Assembly: GCA_943369665.1 (NCBI GenBank)
Contig: CALRNX020000001.1
Span: 372,001 to 436,000, forward strand
Length of the DNA: 64,000 nt
Reading direction: 5' to 3'
Source of the DNA: UKL13-3 sp943369665
GTDB taxonomy: Bacteria > Bacteroidota > Bacteroidia > UKL13-3
The first letter of the stretch is position 1. The number at the start of each line of letters is the position of its first letter. Below are positions 53,082 through 62,185 of the stretch, piece after piece. The translations under genes and the position numbers were made by a program. The notes below the pieces were generated by a model. The model saw nothing but the letters and a program-made list of their open reading frames with translations, was not told where the DNA came from and did no database searches.

Positions 53082-54014
53082 ATGCGATTCATCCCCTTTG
53101 TTATTCTTTTTCTCTGCTCTTCAAGCCATATTGTCGCACAAAATGACTCATCCGGTTGTTTTGATGTATACAGAAATGAGGTACATCCAACATTAAACCC
53201 GGCATTGACATCTGATATGGGCAAACATATCATTCGTACCGATGTACAATTCAGGCGAAACAATTTTACGAGTAATGATGATCCTTTTTTTTATTGGCAA
53301 GCAGCATATAGTACACAATGGCGTAAACATGGATTTGGTATAATCAGCAAAAATGTTCCATCATCACAATTAGTTTATTACAATGCCATTGGATTGCAAT
53401 ATGCATACGGTTTCGGATTGGGAAAAAACTCCTTTTGGAAAAACACCAAACTGAATATGGGTGTTGGCTTAAATATGAGCCAATATAAAAGCAACTTTGA
53501 CGAATACATCTTTGGTGACCAAATAAACGGGAACCAAGGAGTGGTAAGGAATACTACGGAAACGCCAATTAATGGATCCTATTTATACCCAACTATAGAT
53601 GCCGGATTAACCTTACGAAGCCCGAAGTTTTACCTGGCATCCACTTTCTATCATATAAATAGTATATATAAAGGCTTTTACCAATCAGTAGGGTCATTGG
53701 AAAGAATGAACATCAATATTCAAACAGGAGCCAAACTTTTTGAACTGAAAAAAGTGTCAAGTTGGATCACATATGACTTACTTATTGCAGAAAACACAGA
53801 CAGATATGGTCAAATTGGACTTAATATTACCTACCACCATTTTATTGTTTCATATAAAACAAGAAACTATGGTACTCAGCTCATACAACTGAGTTATATC
53901 CATCCACGTTTGCGGGTATATGCACAATACCAAAACACACCGAATGAGTTCGTATCCTATTTTAATTATGGAATATTTTCAACAGGCATCGCTTTAGGAA
54001 TAACCAAACAATGA
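53082..54014 (+). CDS. PorP/SprF-family type IX secretion membrane protein
   Basis: 310 residues with a signal peptide (FVILFLCSSSHIVAQ) and a beta-barrel body. The PorP/SprF pattern is visible in EVHPTLNPALTSDMGKH, YWQAAYSTQWRKHGFGIISKNVPSS and the regularly alternating Tyr/Phe strands to YFNYGIFSTGIALGI at the C-terminus. These proteins sit in the outer membrane and are paired with T9SS type B cargo. It overlaps the next gene by 4 bases. Confidence 0.88.
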   Translation: MRFIPFVILFLCSSSHIVAQNDSSGCFDVYRNEVHPTLNPALTSDMGKHIIRTDVQFRRNNFTSNDDPFFYWQAAYSTQWRKHGFGIISKNVPSSQLVYYNAIGLQYAYGFGLGKNSFWKNTKLNMGVGLNMSQYKSNFDEYIFGDQINGNQGVVRNTTETPINGSYLYPTIDAGLTLRSPKFYLASTFYHINSIYKGFYQSVGSLERMNINIQTGAKLFELKKVSSWITYDLLIAENTDRYGQIGLNITYHHFIVSYKTRNYGTQLIQLSYIHPRLRVYAQYQNTPNEFVSYFNYGIFSTGIALGITKQ

Positions 54015-54430
54015 AAAAGCTACTCATCATTTTATCATTGCTAAGTGCAGTAATGGCTTGCAAAAAAGTAGACCAGGATGATTTATCCATTGGTGTTTAC
54101 ATTCCTAATGCGTTTAGGCCAGATAGTCCAGATGGGACAGTTAACAGTGACGCAAATTGTTTGGATGGAGAACCCAATTGCAACAAAATATTTAGGGTTG
54201 TTATTTCCAATCCAAACAATATTTCTTACAGAATAAGCATGAATGTATATGATTCAAAGGGACAAAACTTGTATACAGGTTTAGACCCAACCCAAGGATG
54301 GGATGGAACCTTACACAATTTGGGGAAAAATTTCAGTCCTCAAGGAAACTACCGTTACCTCATTAAAATAACAGAACCTGAAAACAATAAATCGAAGGTA
54401 TTTGAAGGAAGTGTTGCGTTGCTACGCTAA
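54011..54430 (+). CDS. small lipoprotein with a gliding-motility (CHU_C-like) C-terminal domain
   Basis: 139 residues. A lipoprotein signal (LIILSLLSAVMAC) is followed almost at once by a CHU_C-like domain: GVYIPNAFRPDSPDG, KIFRVVISNPNN, ISMNVYDSKGQNLYTGL and QGWDGTLHNLGKNFSPQGNYRYLIKITEP. This domain normally sits at the end of large T9SS type B cargo; here it stands alone on a lipid anchor. Its start overlaps the PorP/SprF stop by 4 bases, so it is made in step with that protein. It also overlaps the convergent dapA gene by 9 bases. Confidence 0.82.
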   Translation: MKKLLIILSLLSAVMACKKVDQDDLSIGVYIPNAFRPDSPDGTVNSDANCLDGEPNCNKIFRVVISNPNNISYRISMNVYDSKGQNLYTGLDPTQGWDGTLHNLGKNFSPQGNYRYLIKITEPENNKSKVFEGSVALLR

Positions 54431-55285
54431 CGTAAATGCTCGCAACTTCGCTTCCACCTCTTTATTTACAGGAGCCAAAGGCAAGCGCACCACATTTTGA
54501 CACAAGCCTTGTTGGTTTAATAAAACCTTCACTCCTCCCGGGCTTCCATCAGCAAAGATGGTTTTCATGATATCGTATAATTTAAAATGAACAGCACGTG
54601 CTTCTTCAAATTTTCCGGCCAATCCCAAACGCACCATATCACTAAACGGACGCGGATAAGCCTGTGCAATCACAGAGATCACTCCTGTCATTCCCATCGC
54701 TAAAAAGGGAAGCGTGAGGTTATCATCACCGGAGATCACTGAAAAATGTGCGGGTGCGTCTTTCAAAATATCCATAAAAAGCTCAGCATTACCCGATGCT
54801 TCTTTTACGGCAATAAATTTTTTCGAAGCATTTGCCAAACGTAAAGTGGTAGCTGCCGAAATACTCATACCTGTGCGGGCAGGAACATTGTAGATGATAA
54901 TTGGCAATGGAGTTACTTTTTCCAAAGCCATAAAATGCATATAAATACCTTCCTGGTTTGGTTTGTTATAATACGGGCTTACTGAAAGAATGGCACTGTA
55001 ACCGGTAGGATCAAATGACTGCATTGCTTCTGCAACTTCGCGTGTATCATTTCCGCCTATACCTGCCACCAACGGAATGCGTCCGGCTGCTTTTTCGGCA
55101 ACAAACTTAAAGATCTGCTTCTTTTCTTCTTTGTTCAATGTGGGTCCTTCGCCAGTTGTTCCAAGCACAACCAAATACTCCAACCCTCCTTCAATACAAT
55201 GGTTCACTATTTTTTCCAATGATGGAAAATCAATACTAAAATCCGGGTTAAACGGAGTCACCAATGCTACACCTGTTCCTTGCAT
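54422..55285 (-). CDS. dapA: 4-hydroxy-tetrahydrodipicolinate synthase DapA
   Basis: It condenses aspartate semialdehyde with pyruvate, the first step of the diaminopimelate/lysine branch. 287 residues, TIM barrel. Motifs are GTGVALVTPFN, the catalytic Tyr in YYNKPNQEGIYMHF, IIYNVPARTGM and the Schiff-base Lys in FIAVKEASGN. With dapD at 22.8-23.6 kb the window holds two steps of the same pathway. It follows a DUF6913-like gene by 6 bases. Confidence 0.97.
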   Translation of the reverse strand: MQGTGVALVTPFNPDFSIDFPSLEKIVNHCIEGGLEYLVVLGTTGEGPTLNKEEKKQIFKFVAEKAAGRIPLVAGIGGNDTREVAEAMQSFDPTGYSAILSVSPYYNKPNQEGIYMHFMALEKVTPLPIIIYNVPARTGMSISAATTLRLANASKKFIAVKEASGNAELFMDILKDAPAHFSVISGDDNLTLPFLAMGMTGVISVIAQAYPRPFSDMVRLGLAGKFEEARAVHFKLYDIMKTIFADGSPGGVKVLLNQQGLCQNVVRLPLAPVNKEVEAKLRAFTLA

Positions 55286-55291
55286 AATTTG

Positions 55292-55834
55292 TTATTTTAT
55301 ATTTCGTAAGTAAAAGTCAATTTGTTCGATCAAAAAATAGAGATCTTTTTTGCGCCCAACATCCACCATAAATTCATAAAAAGCTAAGCCTCCATCCACA
55401 TTGGGACCTACGCGGTATTTTGCGTTTGAATAGGCAGCAATTGCCTGCAAGGGTAAAGCCGGTTCAAAATACAAGTTCAGTAGCAGATCAAACTCCAATT
55501 GTAAAAACTGCCCAATTTGTCCTTTGATGGGGAGATTGATTCCATTCAGTTTTTCGCGCCAAAAAAATTCTGAATTCAACAAAAACTTTCGCGTTGTGGG
55601 TAAATGTTTCTCGTTTACATATCCCAACATAAAAACCTTTTTCCCCTCAGCCCTTAAGGCATTTGCATAGCCGCTCACCGTCTTTTCATTTTCAAGGTCA
55701 TTGGCATCATAAACGATCCCAATATGGTTTACCTGCGTAAACGGAATAAGCTTTCGTTTGAGTCGTTTGGTTTTCACCTCACGCTCCAACTGCCACCTGC
55801 CTATATAATTTTTAATGTCTTCTATTAATTTCAT
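55292..55834 (-). CDS. DUF6913-like cytosolic protein
   Basis: 180 residues from the ATG at 55834 (MKLIEDIKNYIGRW); four further codons upstream are possible. A helical N-terminus is followed by an alpha/beta region (NHIGIVYDANDLENEKTVSGYANALRAEGKKVFMLGYVN) and LEFDLLLNLYFEPALPLQAIAAYSNAKYRVGP. I associate this with DUF6913; function unknown. It lies between ligA and dapA and is probably cotranscribed with them. Confidence 0.75.
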   Translation of the reverse strand: MKLIEDIKNYIGRWQLEREVKTKRLKRKLIPFTQVNHIGIVYDANDLENEKTVSGYANALRAEGKKVFMLGYVNEKHLPTTRKFLLNSEFFWREKLNGINLPIKGQIGQFLQLEFDLLLNLYFEPALPLQAIAAYSNAKYRVGPNVDGGLAFYEFMVDVGRKKDLYFLIEQIDFYLRNIK

Positions 55835-55938
55835 TACCCATGGCAAGATTACAAAATACTAGCTGCCCAACCAAATTCATTCCATTATTATACTGGACAG
55901 GTGTTTACCTTATTAACAATTGTATTGCGTTAAAAATT

Positions 55939-58008
55939 TTAAGCGATCATTTGCTTAAACTCATCCTCGCTGATGATAGGAATATTCAGGTCAGTGGCCT
56001 TCTTCAACTTTTCAGGGCCCATTTTGTCACCGGCAATTAAATAGTTAAGCGACTTTGAGATGCTGCCAACATTTCGTCCACCATTGTTCTCAACCAAAGC
56101 CTTAAGTTCATCACGACTGATGGTAAATGTTCCGGAAACTAAAAACGATTTCCCTTCCAACTTATTTGTTCTCTCGGCTTGTTGGTCTTCATGCAATTCC
56201 AACTGCAACCCTTTTTGTTTTAGCTGTAACACAATATTTCTATTCGCTTCATCAGCAAAAAACGACACCACATTTTCTGCTATCTTCTCTCCTATTTCAT
56301 AAATATTGGCTATCTCTTCCTTGGTGGCATTGGCCAGGCGATCAATGGTCATAAAATGTTTGGCCAATTTTTTTGCAACCGTTTCCCCTACCATGCGTAT
56401 ACCCAGCGCAAACAATACACGTTCAAACGGGATCTTTTTACTCAATTCAATTCCATTCAGAATATTATCGACTGATTTTTCTTTGAGTGACCGTTTTTTC
56501 TTTTCGTCATCACCCACTTCAAACTCCAATCCCAAAAGCTTTTCGGTTGTGAGATCATACAGGTCGGCATATGTTTTAATCAGTCCCTTCTGATAAAGCC
56601 CGGCAATTGTTTCATTACCCAAACTATCAATATTCATGGCCCTGCGCCCGATAAAATGTTCAATTCTTCCGATCAACTGGGGCGGGCAACCAAGTTCATT
56701 TGGGCAGTAATGCACAACCTCTCCTTCTTTGCGCACAAGCAAGGCTCCGCACTCGGGGCAATTTGTTGCATACACATATTTAACGGCATTGGGTTCTCGC
56801 TTGCTAAGATCCACTCCCGTTATTTTGGGAATAATTTCTCCGCCTTTTTCAACAAATACCCAATCATTTTCATGGAGATCCAATCGTTCTATTTCATCGG
56901 CATTGTATAAACTTGCACGTTTAACAGTAGTTCCTGCAAGCTGCACAGGTGTAAGATTGGCAACCGGAGTAATGGCTCCCGTTCGTCCAACCTGGTAAGT
57001 GATCTTTTGCAATAAACTCACCGCGTTTTGCGCTTTGTATTTATACGAGATCGCCCAGCGAGGATTTTTAGCTGTAAAGCCCAATTCTTGTTGTTGAACG
57101 TAGCTGTTTACCTTAATCACAACACCATCTATTTCATAGCTTAGCTTCTCCCGCGCTGTTTCGTAATGCTTTATAAATGCCATTACATCGTCCATGCTTT
57201 TGCACAGCTTGTAACTATCGCTTACCTGGAAGCCCCATTCATGAGCTTTTTGCAAACTTTTAAAATGGGTATCAGCAACCTGATGATCGGCATACACAAA
57301 GTATAAAAAACAATCGAGTGGACGTTTTGCCACTTCTTTTGAATCTTGCATTTTAAGGGTGCCCGATGCAAAATTGCGGGGATTTTTGTACAGTTTTTCT
57401 TTTACCTCTTCTTCGTCATATCCTTTTGCTTCAAGCTCGCGCTTGTATTCATCGTTCAACTTGTCGAACGTTTTGCGGTGCATGAAAATTTCACCTCTTA
57501 TTTCAAATAGTTCGGGATAATCGCCCGGAGGTAATTGGTGTGGTATGGTTTTAATGGTTTTTACATTCGTGGTTACATCATCTCCTTGTACCCCATCACC
57601 CCGTGTTACTGCCCTTAGTAGTTTCCCTTTCTCATACGTAATACTAATGGCCAAACCATCAAACTTAAGTTCACACACATATTCAATATCATTTCCAATA
57701 GCTTTCCGGATACGCTCATCAAATTCGATCAGTTCTTCTTCGCTATACGTATTACCAAGGCTTAACATCGGGTATTTGTGTTTTACCTGCACAAAATTTT
57801 TGGTAATATCTCCTCCCACTTTTTGGGTTGGGGAATTGGCATTGGCCAAATGTGGGAATTGTTGTTCAAGTGCTTCCAATTCCTTTAACAACAGATCAAA
57901 TTCCGTATCGCCAATAATAGGTTTGGAGAGGGTATAATAGTAGTAATTGTGTTTATTCAACTCATTTGTAAGTTGATCAATTCGGATCTTAGCTTCCAGT
58001 TCATTCAT
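55939..58008 (-). CDS. ligA: NAD-dependent DNA ligase LigA
   Basis: 689 residues. Domains in order: Ia (NELNKHNYYYYTLSKPIIGDTEFD), adenylation domain with the active-site Lys in YVCELKFDGLAISITYE, OB fold (GRTGAITPVANLTPVQLAGTTV), zinc finger (CPECGALLVR...YCPNELGCPPQ), helix-hairpin-helix repeats and a C-terminal BRCT domain (FLVSGTFTISRDELKALVENNGG). Essential for Okazaki-fragment joining and repair. Confidence 0.98.
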   Translation of the reverse strand: MNELEAKIRIDQLTNELNKHNYYYYTLSKPIIGDTEFDLLLKELEALEQQFPHLANANSPTQKVGGDITKNFVQVKHKYPMLSLGNTYSEEELIEFDERIRKAIGNDIEYVCELKFDGLAISITYEKGKLLRAVTRGDGVQGDDVTTNVKTIKTIPHQLPPGDYPELFEIRGEIFMHRKTFDKLNDEYKRELEAKGYDEEEVKEKLYKNPRNFASGTLKMQDSKEVAKRPLDCFLYFVYADHQVADTHFKSLQKAHEWGFQVSDSYKLCKSMDDVMAFIKHYETAREKLSYEIDGVVIKVNSYVQQQELGFTAKNPRWAISYKYKAQNAVSLLQKITYQVGRTGAITPVANLTPVQLAGTTVKRASLYNADEIERLDLHENDWVFVEKGGEIIPKITGVDLSKREPNAVKYVYATNCPECGALLVRKEGEVVHYCPNELGCPPQLIGRIEHFIGRRAMNIDSLGNETIAGLYQKGLIKTYADLYDLTTEKLLGLEFEVGDDEKKKRSLKEKSVDNILNGIELSKKIPFERVLFALGIRMVGETVAKKLAKHFMTIDRLANATKEEIANIYEIGEKIAENVVSFFADEANRNIVLQLKQKGLQLELHEDQQAERTNKLEGKSFLVSGTFTISRDELKALVENNGGRNVGSISKSLNYLIAGDKMGPEKLKKATDLNIPIISEDEFKQMIA

Positions 58009-58094
58009 TGCGTTGCAAAATAAGTATTTTGATCGATGACATAAAAAAGCTTTTCAGAATGCAGGATGAATCTTCGAGTTGAAGAGTTGGACCG

Positions 58095-58535
58095 CTACCG
58101 TACAAGTATTGCTTTAAATATTGCCGGTTCGCCTTGCACCTTTGTTACACCGGATGTAGGATAATGGATATAATCAGCCATTTCCTTAATCAGATGAGCA
58201 CCTTTACTCTTGGTTTTGATAAACGCCAGATTCCAATCAAAAGATATCCCAAACTCACGTCTTGTCGGTGTTGCAAATCGATCCGTATTTTATCGATTCC
58301 ATACCCTATTGCCCTGTTAAAAAAGCAGGCCAATAACGCCTTGCAGGCTTTGGCAACAAATTGTGAATATCAAAACTCAACCAATAGAACCGCGATCTGT
58401 AAACATCGGTTAAAACCCAATCGTTGAACTGATGATCCCTGTAATATAGCGATGGGTAGTAACTGAATTTAAATACGCATATATGAAACGTTCTCCTAAT
58501 ATTAGCCCATATGTAGTATACAATGAAGCAGCATA
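58095..58535 (-). pseudogene. remnant of a DUF2279-like lipoprotein gene
   Basis: The minus strand holds coherent protein fragments in shifting frames. From high to low coordinates: YAASLYTTYGLILGERFIYA, then after a shift near 58472 FKFSYYPSLYYRDHQFNDW...WLSFDIHNLLPKPARRYWP (53 codons to a stop at 58308), then GYGIDKIR, then after another shift REFGISFDWNLAFIKTKSKG and a tail to the stop at 58095. At least three frameshifts are needed. The order (WLSF, LLP, WP, GYG, SFDWNL..IKTKSKG) recalls DUF2279 lipoproteins. The remaining bases to 58728 are AT-rich and hold nothing I can identify. Confidence 0.55.
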
Positions 58536-58699
58536 TTTTTACATGATAGCATAAATAATGTCTAAAGTGATTATGTTTAAAAAGTAATTAAGCACTATAA
58601 ATGCATTTGAATAGAATTCCATACAGCAAAATAATATTCTTAAAATCAATGCATTAAAGCCAAAATATTATTAAACAATAATGATTCCTAAGTTTAACC

Positions 58700-58729
58700 T
58701 TTGCAAACCAAATTAATAAAGCACTTTTG
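58700..58729 (+). promoter_or_regulatory. promoter of the first Wzi-type gene
   Basis: TTTG (58700-58703), 18 bases, then CACTTTTG (58722-58729), one mismatch from TAnnTTTG. The ATG at 58735 follows after 5 bases, so the mRNA is probably leaderless or nearly so. The same arrangement precedes the second copy. Confidence 0.6.
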
Positions 58730-58734
58730 TGTTT

Positions 58735-60438
58735 ATGCTAAGTAAATTAAGATATATCCTTATTTCTCTGAATATCTGTGTTGCAACAATAGCATGTGCA
58801 CAAAGCTCCTATATTCCTTTGGGGAGTTACTCCATGCATGTACTCGACAGAATGGAAATCAAACAAGGCAGGCTTGCTACACCTTTTGAATTTAATACAA
58901 CCACAAGGGCATATAAACGGGAGAGTATTGCGCTTTATGCCGATAGCTTTGATCAAACACATACACCTTTGAGTAAACAAGACCTGTTTAACCTGCAATA
59001 TTTGCAAGACGACAATTTTGAATACAGCACTTCAACCAAAACCCTTTCGCAAAAACCATTGGGAAAAACAAATATCTACAAACACAAAGCTGCATTTTAT
59101 GATATCAGTGTTCCTGATCTGACCTTAGTTTTCAATCCTGTTTTGTATTTAAAAGGAGAATATGATGGCCGGCAAAAAGGCTTTGCCTATATCAATACCA
59201 GGGGATTTGAAATGCGCGGAAAGTTTGGCAAAAACATCAGTTTTTACACCATGGTTGGTGATGAAATCCAACAGCTCAATACCTGGAACCTGGAGTTTTA
59301 TAAGAACTACGATGTAGTTGCAGGACAATCTTTCTTATTCACCGAAATGGTAAAACCCGGTGATAGTACCATTTTCAATTATTGGGTAGCAAATGGTTAT
59401 ATCGCTTTTCAAGCAGGTAAATATATCGACATGCAATTTGGGCATGGACGTAATTTTCTTGGAAATGGATATCGCTCGCTTATTCTGTCCGATTTTTCAA
59501 CCGACCACCTTTTCTTTAGAATTAACAGCCGAATTTGGAAACTGAACTATACAAACCTGTTCGGTTACATGTATAATTATGCCCCGTTCATTGGGCGCAA
59601 TTTTGTAAAGCGACACTACTACGCAACTACACATGCCAGCATCAATATCACCAAGAAGTTTAATTTAGGGCTTGTGCAAACCATTTCGTTCCAACGGGAT
59701 AGCGGCCATTCGAGCACCGGTTTTGATCCCCAATATCTAAACCCGATCATCTTTTACAAACCCATTGAAAGCTCATTAAACAGTCCCGACAAATCCATCC
59801 TGGGAATGGACTTCAAATACAATTTTGCCCGTCACTTTTCGGTTTACGGACAATTTATGATCTCTGAGTTTAGTTTCGACAAACGATTTAAAGAGCAAGG
59901 ATGGTGGGGAAACAAAGAGGCTTATCAAATTGGTGTTAAATACATAGACGCATTCTCTGTAAACAACCTGGATCTGCAAGCTGAATACAATCAGGCCTGG
60001 CCATATATGTATACTTCCTTTGATGCCAAAAATGCCTATGTTAATTACAACCAAAACATGGCCCATCCGATAGGTGCCAATTTTCGGGAATATATTGGTA
60101 TTGTCCATTATCAACCGGTTAATAAGCTAACCATCGTTGCCCGATTTATATACAGCACATATGGCAATGATACCAATGGCAGCAATTGGGGTAAGGATAT
60201 TCGAATGAGTTACAATAGCAGGGTAAATGAATATGGCAACTTTATTGGGCAGGGTGTTAAAACCAATATGTTCATCACGGAACTGCAAACATCATACATG
60301 CTGAAGCACAACCTCTTTATTGATTTAACATGCACCTACCGCAATATCACGAGTGTATTACCACAGTTTGAATCACAAACATTGAATGGTGCTGTATCTT
60401 TACGTTGGAACATCTCACCCAGAGAATGCAATTATTGA
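58735..60438 (+). CDS. Wzi-type capsule-assembly outer-membrane protein (copy 1)
   Basis: About 567 residues from the ATG at 58735 (the GTG at 58729 overlaps the promoter). Signal peptide (YILISLNICVATIACAQ), then SSYIPLGSYSMHVLDRMEIKQGRL and a long beta-rich body with FGHGRNFLGNGYRSLILSDFS, YLNPIIFYKPIESSLNSPDK and NYNQNMAHPIGANFREYIGIV, ending in a strand. Wzi in E. coli is an 18-stranded barrel with lectin activity that holds capsule at the surface. In Bacteroidota the capsule link is inference. The neighbour is a close paralogue. Confidence 0.85.
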   Translation: MLSKLRYILISLNICVATIACAQSSYIPLGSYSMHVLDRMEIKQGRLATPFEFNTTTRAYKRESIALYADSFDQTHTPLSKQDLFNLQYLQDDNFEYSTSTKTLSQKPLGKTNIYKHKAAFYDISVPDLTLVFNPVLYLKGEYDGRQKGFAYINTRGFEMRGKFGKNISFYTMVGDEIQQLNTWNLEFYKNYDVVAGQSFLFTEMVKPGDSTIFNYWVANGYIAFQAGKYIDMQFGHGRNFLGNGYRSLILSDFSTDHLFFRINSRIWKLNYTNLFGYMYNYAPFIGRNFVKRHYYATTHASINITKKFNLGLVQTISFQRDSGHSSTGFDPQYLNPIIFYKPIESSLNSPDKSILGMDFKYNFARHFSVYGQFMISEFSFDKRFKEQGWWGNKEAYQIGVKYIDAFSVNNLDLQAEYNQAWPYMYTSFDAKNAYVNYNQNMAHPIGANFREYIGIVHYQPVNKLTIVARFIYSTYGNDTNGSNWGKDIRMSYNSRVNEYGNFIGQGVKTNMFITELQTSYMLKHNLFIDLTCTYRNITSVLPQFESQTLNGAVSLRWNISPRECNY

Positions 60439-60457
60439 CAAAGCTTAATGGTACCAT

Positions 60458-60488
60458 TTTGACAGCTGATCTTAAAACAACACTTTTG
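60458..60488 (+). promoter_or_regulatory. promoter of the second Wzi-type gene
   Basis: TTTG (60458-60461), 19 bases, then CACTTTTG (60481-60488), and the ATG at 60494 after 5 bases. Same -7 box and start spacing as the first copy, so both genes can be transcribed separately. Confidence 0.65.
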
Positions 60489-60493
60489 TAATA

Positions 60494-62173
60494 ATGTATA
60501 GAATAACAATAGCTATTTGTTTGTTGCTTTTTGCAACTGAAATATTTGCACAGAGCAGTTATGTGCCGCTGGGTTCCATGAGTATGCATTTGCTCGATCG
60601 GTTTGAAATTAAACAAGGACGCCTGTCCACACCCGAAGAGTTTAACACCAACTCCAAAGCTTATAAGAGGGAAAGTATTGCTCATTATATTGATAGCTTT
60701 GACATCACCAGCACCAAACTCAGCAAACAGGATTATTTTAACCTTGCATACCTACAAGCCGACAATTTTGAGTATAGCTCTTCTGAAAGTACCCGTACCC
60801 AAAAATCGCTCTGGAACACCGGGATCTATAAACACAGGGCTGCATTGGGAGATGTTACCGGTAACAATTACGCATTTATCATCAACCCGGTAGCCCATCA
60901 AAAGTTTGAATATGATAAGCATTTCGGGCAAATATTGTGGTTAAACAACAGAGGTGTTGAAATTCGGGGCAAAATTGGAAACAGCTTTAGCTTTTACACT
61001 CAGGTGAGCGATGTACAACAAATGTCCAATACATGGGACAGGGAATTTTACCATGCTGATTCGGTGATACCGGGACAAGCGTTTTTGAAAACAACAGACG
61101 GAGTAAACTTTGACTACTGGGCAGCCAGTGGGTATGCTGCCTGGCAAGCGGGAAAATATTTCGACATCCAATTCGGACATGCTCGTAATTTTATTGGCAA
61201 TGGTTACCGAAGTTTAATGATGAGTGATTTCAGTCGCGACAATTTATTTCTGCGCGTCAATACACGTGTCTGGAAAATTAATTACACCAATATATGGGGG
61301 CAAATGTACGACTATGTGGTACCCGGACAGAGACGCTTACCCAAACGCCATTATTACGCCACAACATATGCCAATATCAATATCACCAAACGGTTTAACC
61401 TGGGTTTATTTCAAACCATTTCTTTTCAGCGCGACAGCGGATATGGCAATCCGGGATACGATGCACAATACCTAAATCCCATTATTTTTTACAAACCGAT
61501 CGAAAACGGTTTGAACAGCCCCGACAAAACCATTATCGGGTTTGACATGAAATACAATTTTGCCAAACATTTCTCGCTGTACAGCCAGGTGGTTCTTTCC
61601 GAATTTATTTTTGGTAATTTAATTTCCAATAATGGTTGGGCAGGCAATAAGGCAGGTGTGCAGATCGGGTTAAAATATATTGATGTATTTGGCGTTTCTA
61701 ACCTGGATTTGCAGCTTGAGCATAATCGCGTAAGGCCATACATGTACACATCATTTGAACCCAAAAATGCTTACGTGAATTACAACCAAAACATGGCACA
61801 TCCGCTGGGTGCAAATTTTAAAGAGCATATTGCCATTGTGAGATACCAACCCACAACCAAAACATTTATTACGCTCCAGGGTATTTACAGCACATACGGA
61901 AACGATGATGATACCAGTAATTGGGGAAAAGATATCCGTAAACCTTATTACACATATGAAAAAGAATATGGTAACACCATTGGCCAAGGTATTACAACCC
62001 ATATGCTGATTGCCGACCTAATGATATCATACATGTTTTGGCATAATATGTTTATTGACTTGCAACTCACATACCGAAATGTTACCAGTCAGTCGACTAA
62101 GTTTGAAAGCAATACCATTAACCCTGCCATTGCTTTCAGGTGGAATATCAATACCCGAAAATGTGATTATTAA
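60494..62173 (+). CDS. Wzi-type capsule-assembly outer-membrane protein (copy 2)
   Basis: 559 residues, clearly paralogous to the gene before it along the full length (both have SSYVPLGS/SSYIPLGS, FGHARNFIGNGYRSLMMSDFS, YLNPIIFYKPIENGLNSPDK and NYNQNMAHPLGANFKEHIAIV). Signal peptide MYRITIAICLLLFATEIFAQ. The copies differ mainly in the loops, consistent with a duplication followed by surface divergence. It has its own promoter and is 55 bases from copy 1. Confidence 0.85.
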   Translation: MYRITIAICLLLFATEIFAQSSYVPLGSMSMHLLDRFEIKQGRLSTPEEFNTNSKAYKRESIAHYIDSFDITSTKLSKQDYFNLAYLQADNFEYSSSESTRTQKSLWNTGIYKHRAALGDVTGNNYAFIINPVAHQKFEYDKHFGQILWLNNRGVEIRGKIGNSFSFYTQVSDVQQMSNTWDREFYHADSVIPGQAFLKTTDGVNFDYWAASGYAAWQAGKYFDIQFGHARNFIGNGYRSLMMSDFSRDNLFLRVNTRVWKINYTNIWGQMYDYVVPGQRRLPKRHYYATTYANINITKRFNLGLFQTISFQRDSGYGNPGYDAQYLNPIIFYKPIENGLNSPDKTIIGFDMKYNFAKHFSLYSQVVLSEFIFGNLISNNGWAGNKAGVQIGLKYIDVFGVSNLDLQLEHNRVRPYMYTSFEPKNAYVNYNQNMAHPLGANFKEHIAIVRYQPTTKTFITLQGIYSTYGNDDDTSNWGKDIRKPYYTYEKEYGNTIGQGITTHMLIADLMISYMFWHNMFIDLQLTYRNVTSQSTKFESNTINPAIAFRWNINTRKCDY

Positions 62174-62185
62174 AAACAGCACATA

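Noticed and set aside
58134..58427. 97-codon plus-strand ORF in the ligA-Wzi gap
   Set aside because: The minus strand over the same bases holds recognisable fragments of a decayed gene; the plus-strand product has no such pattern.
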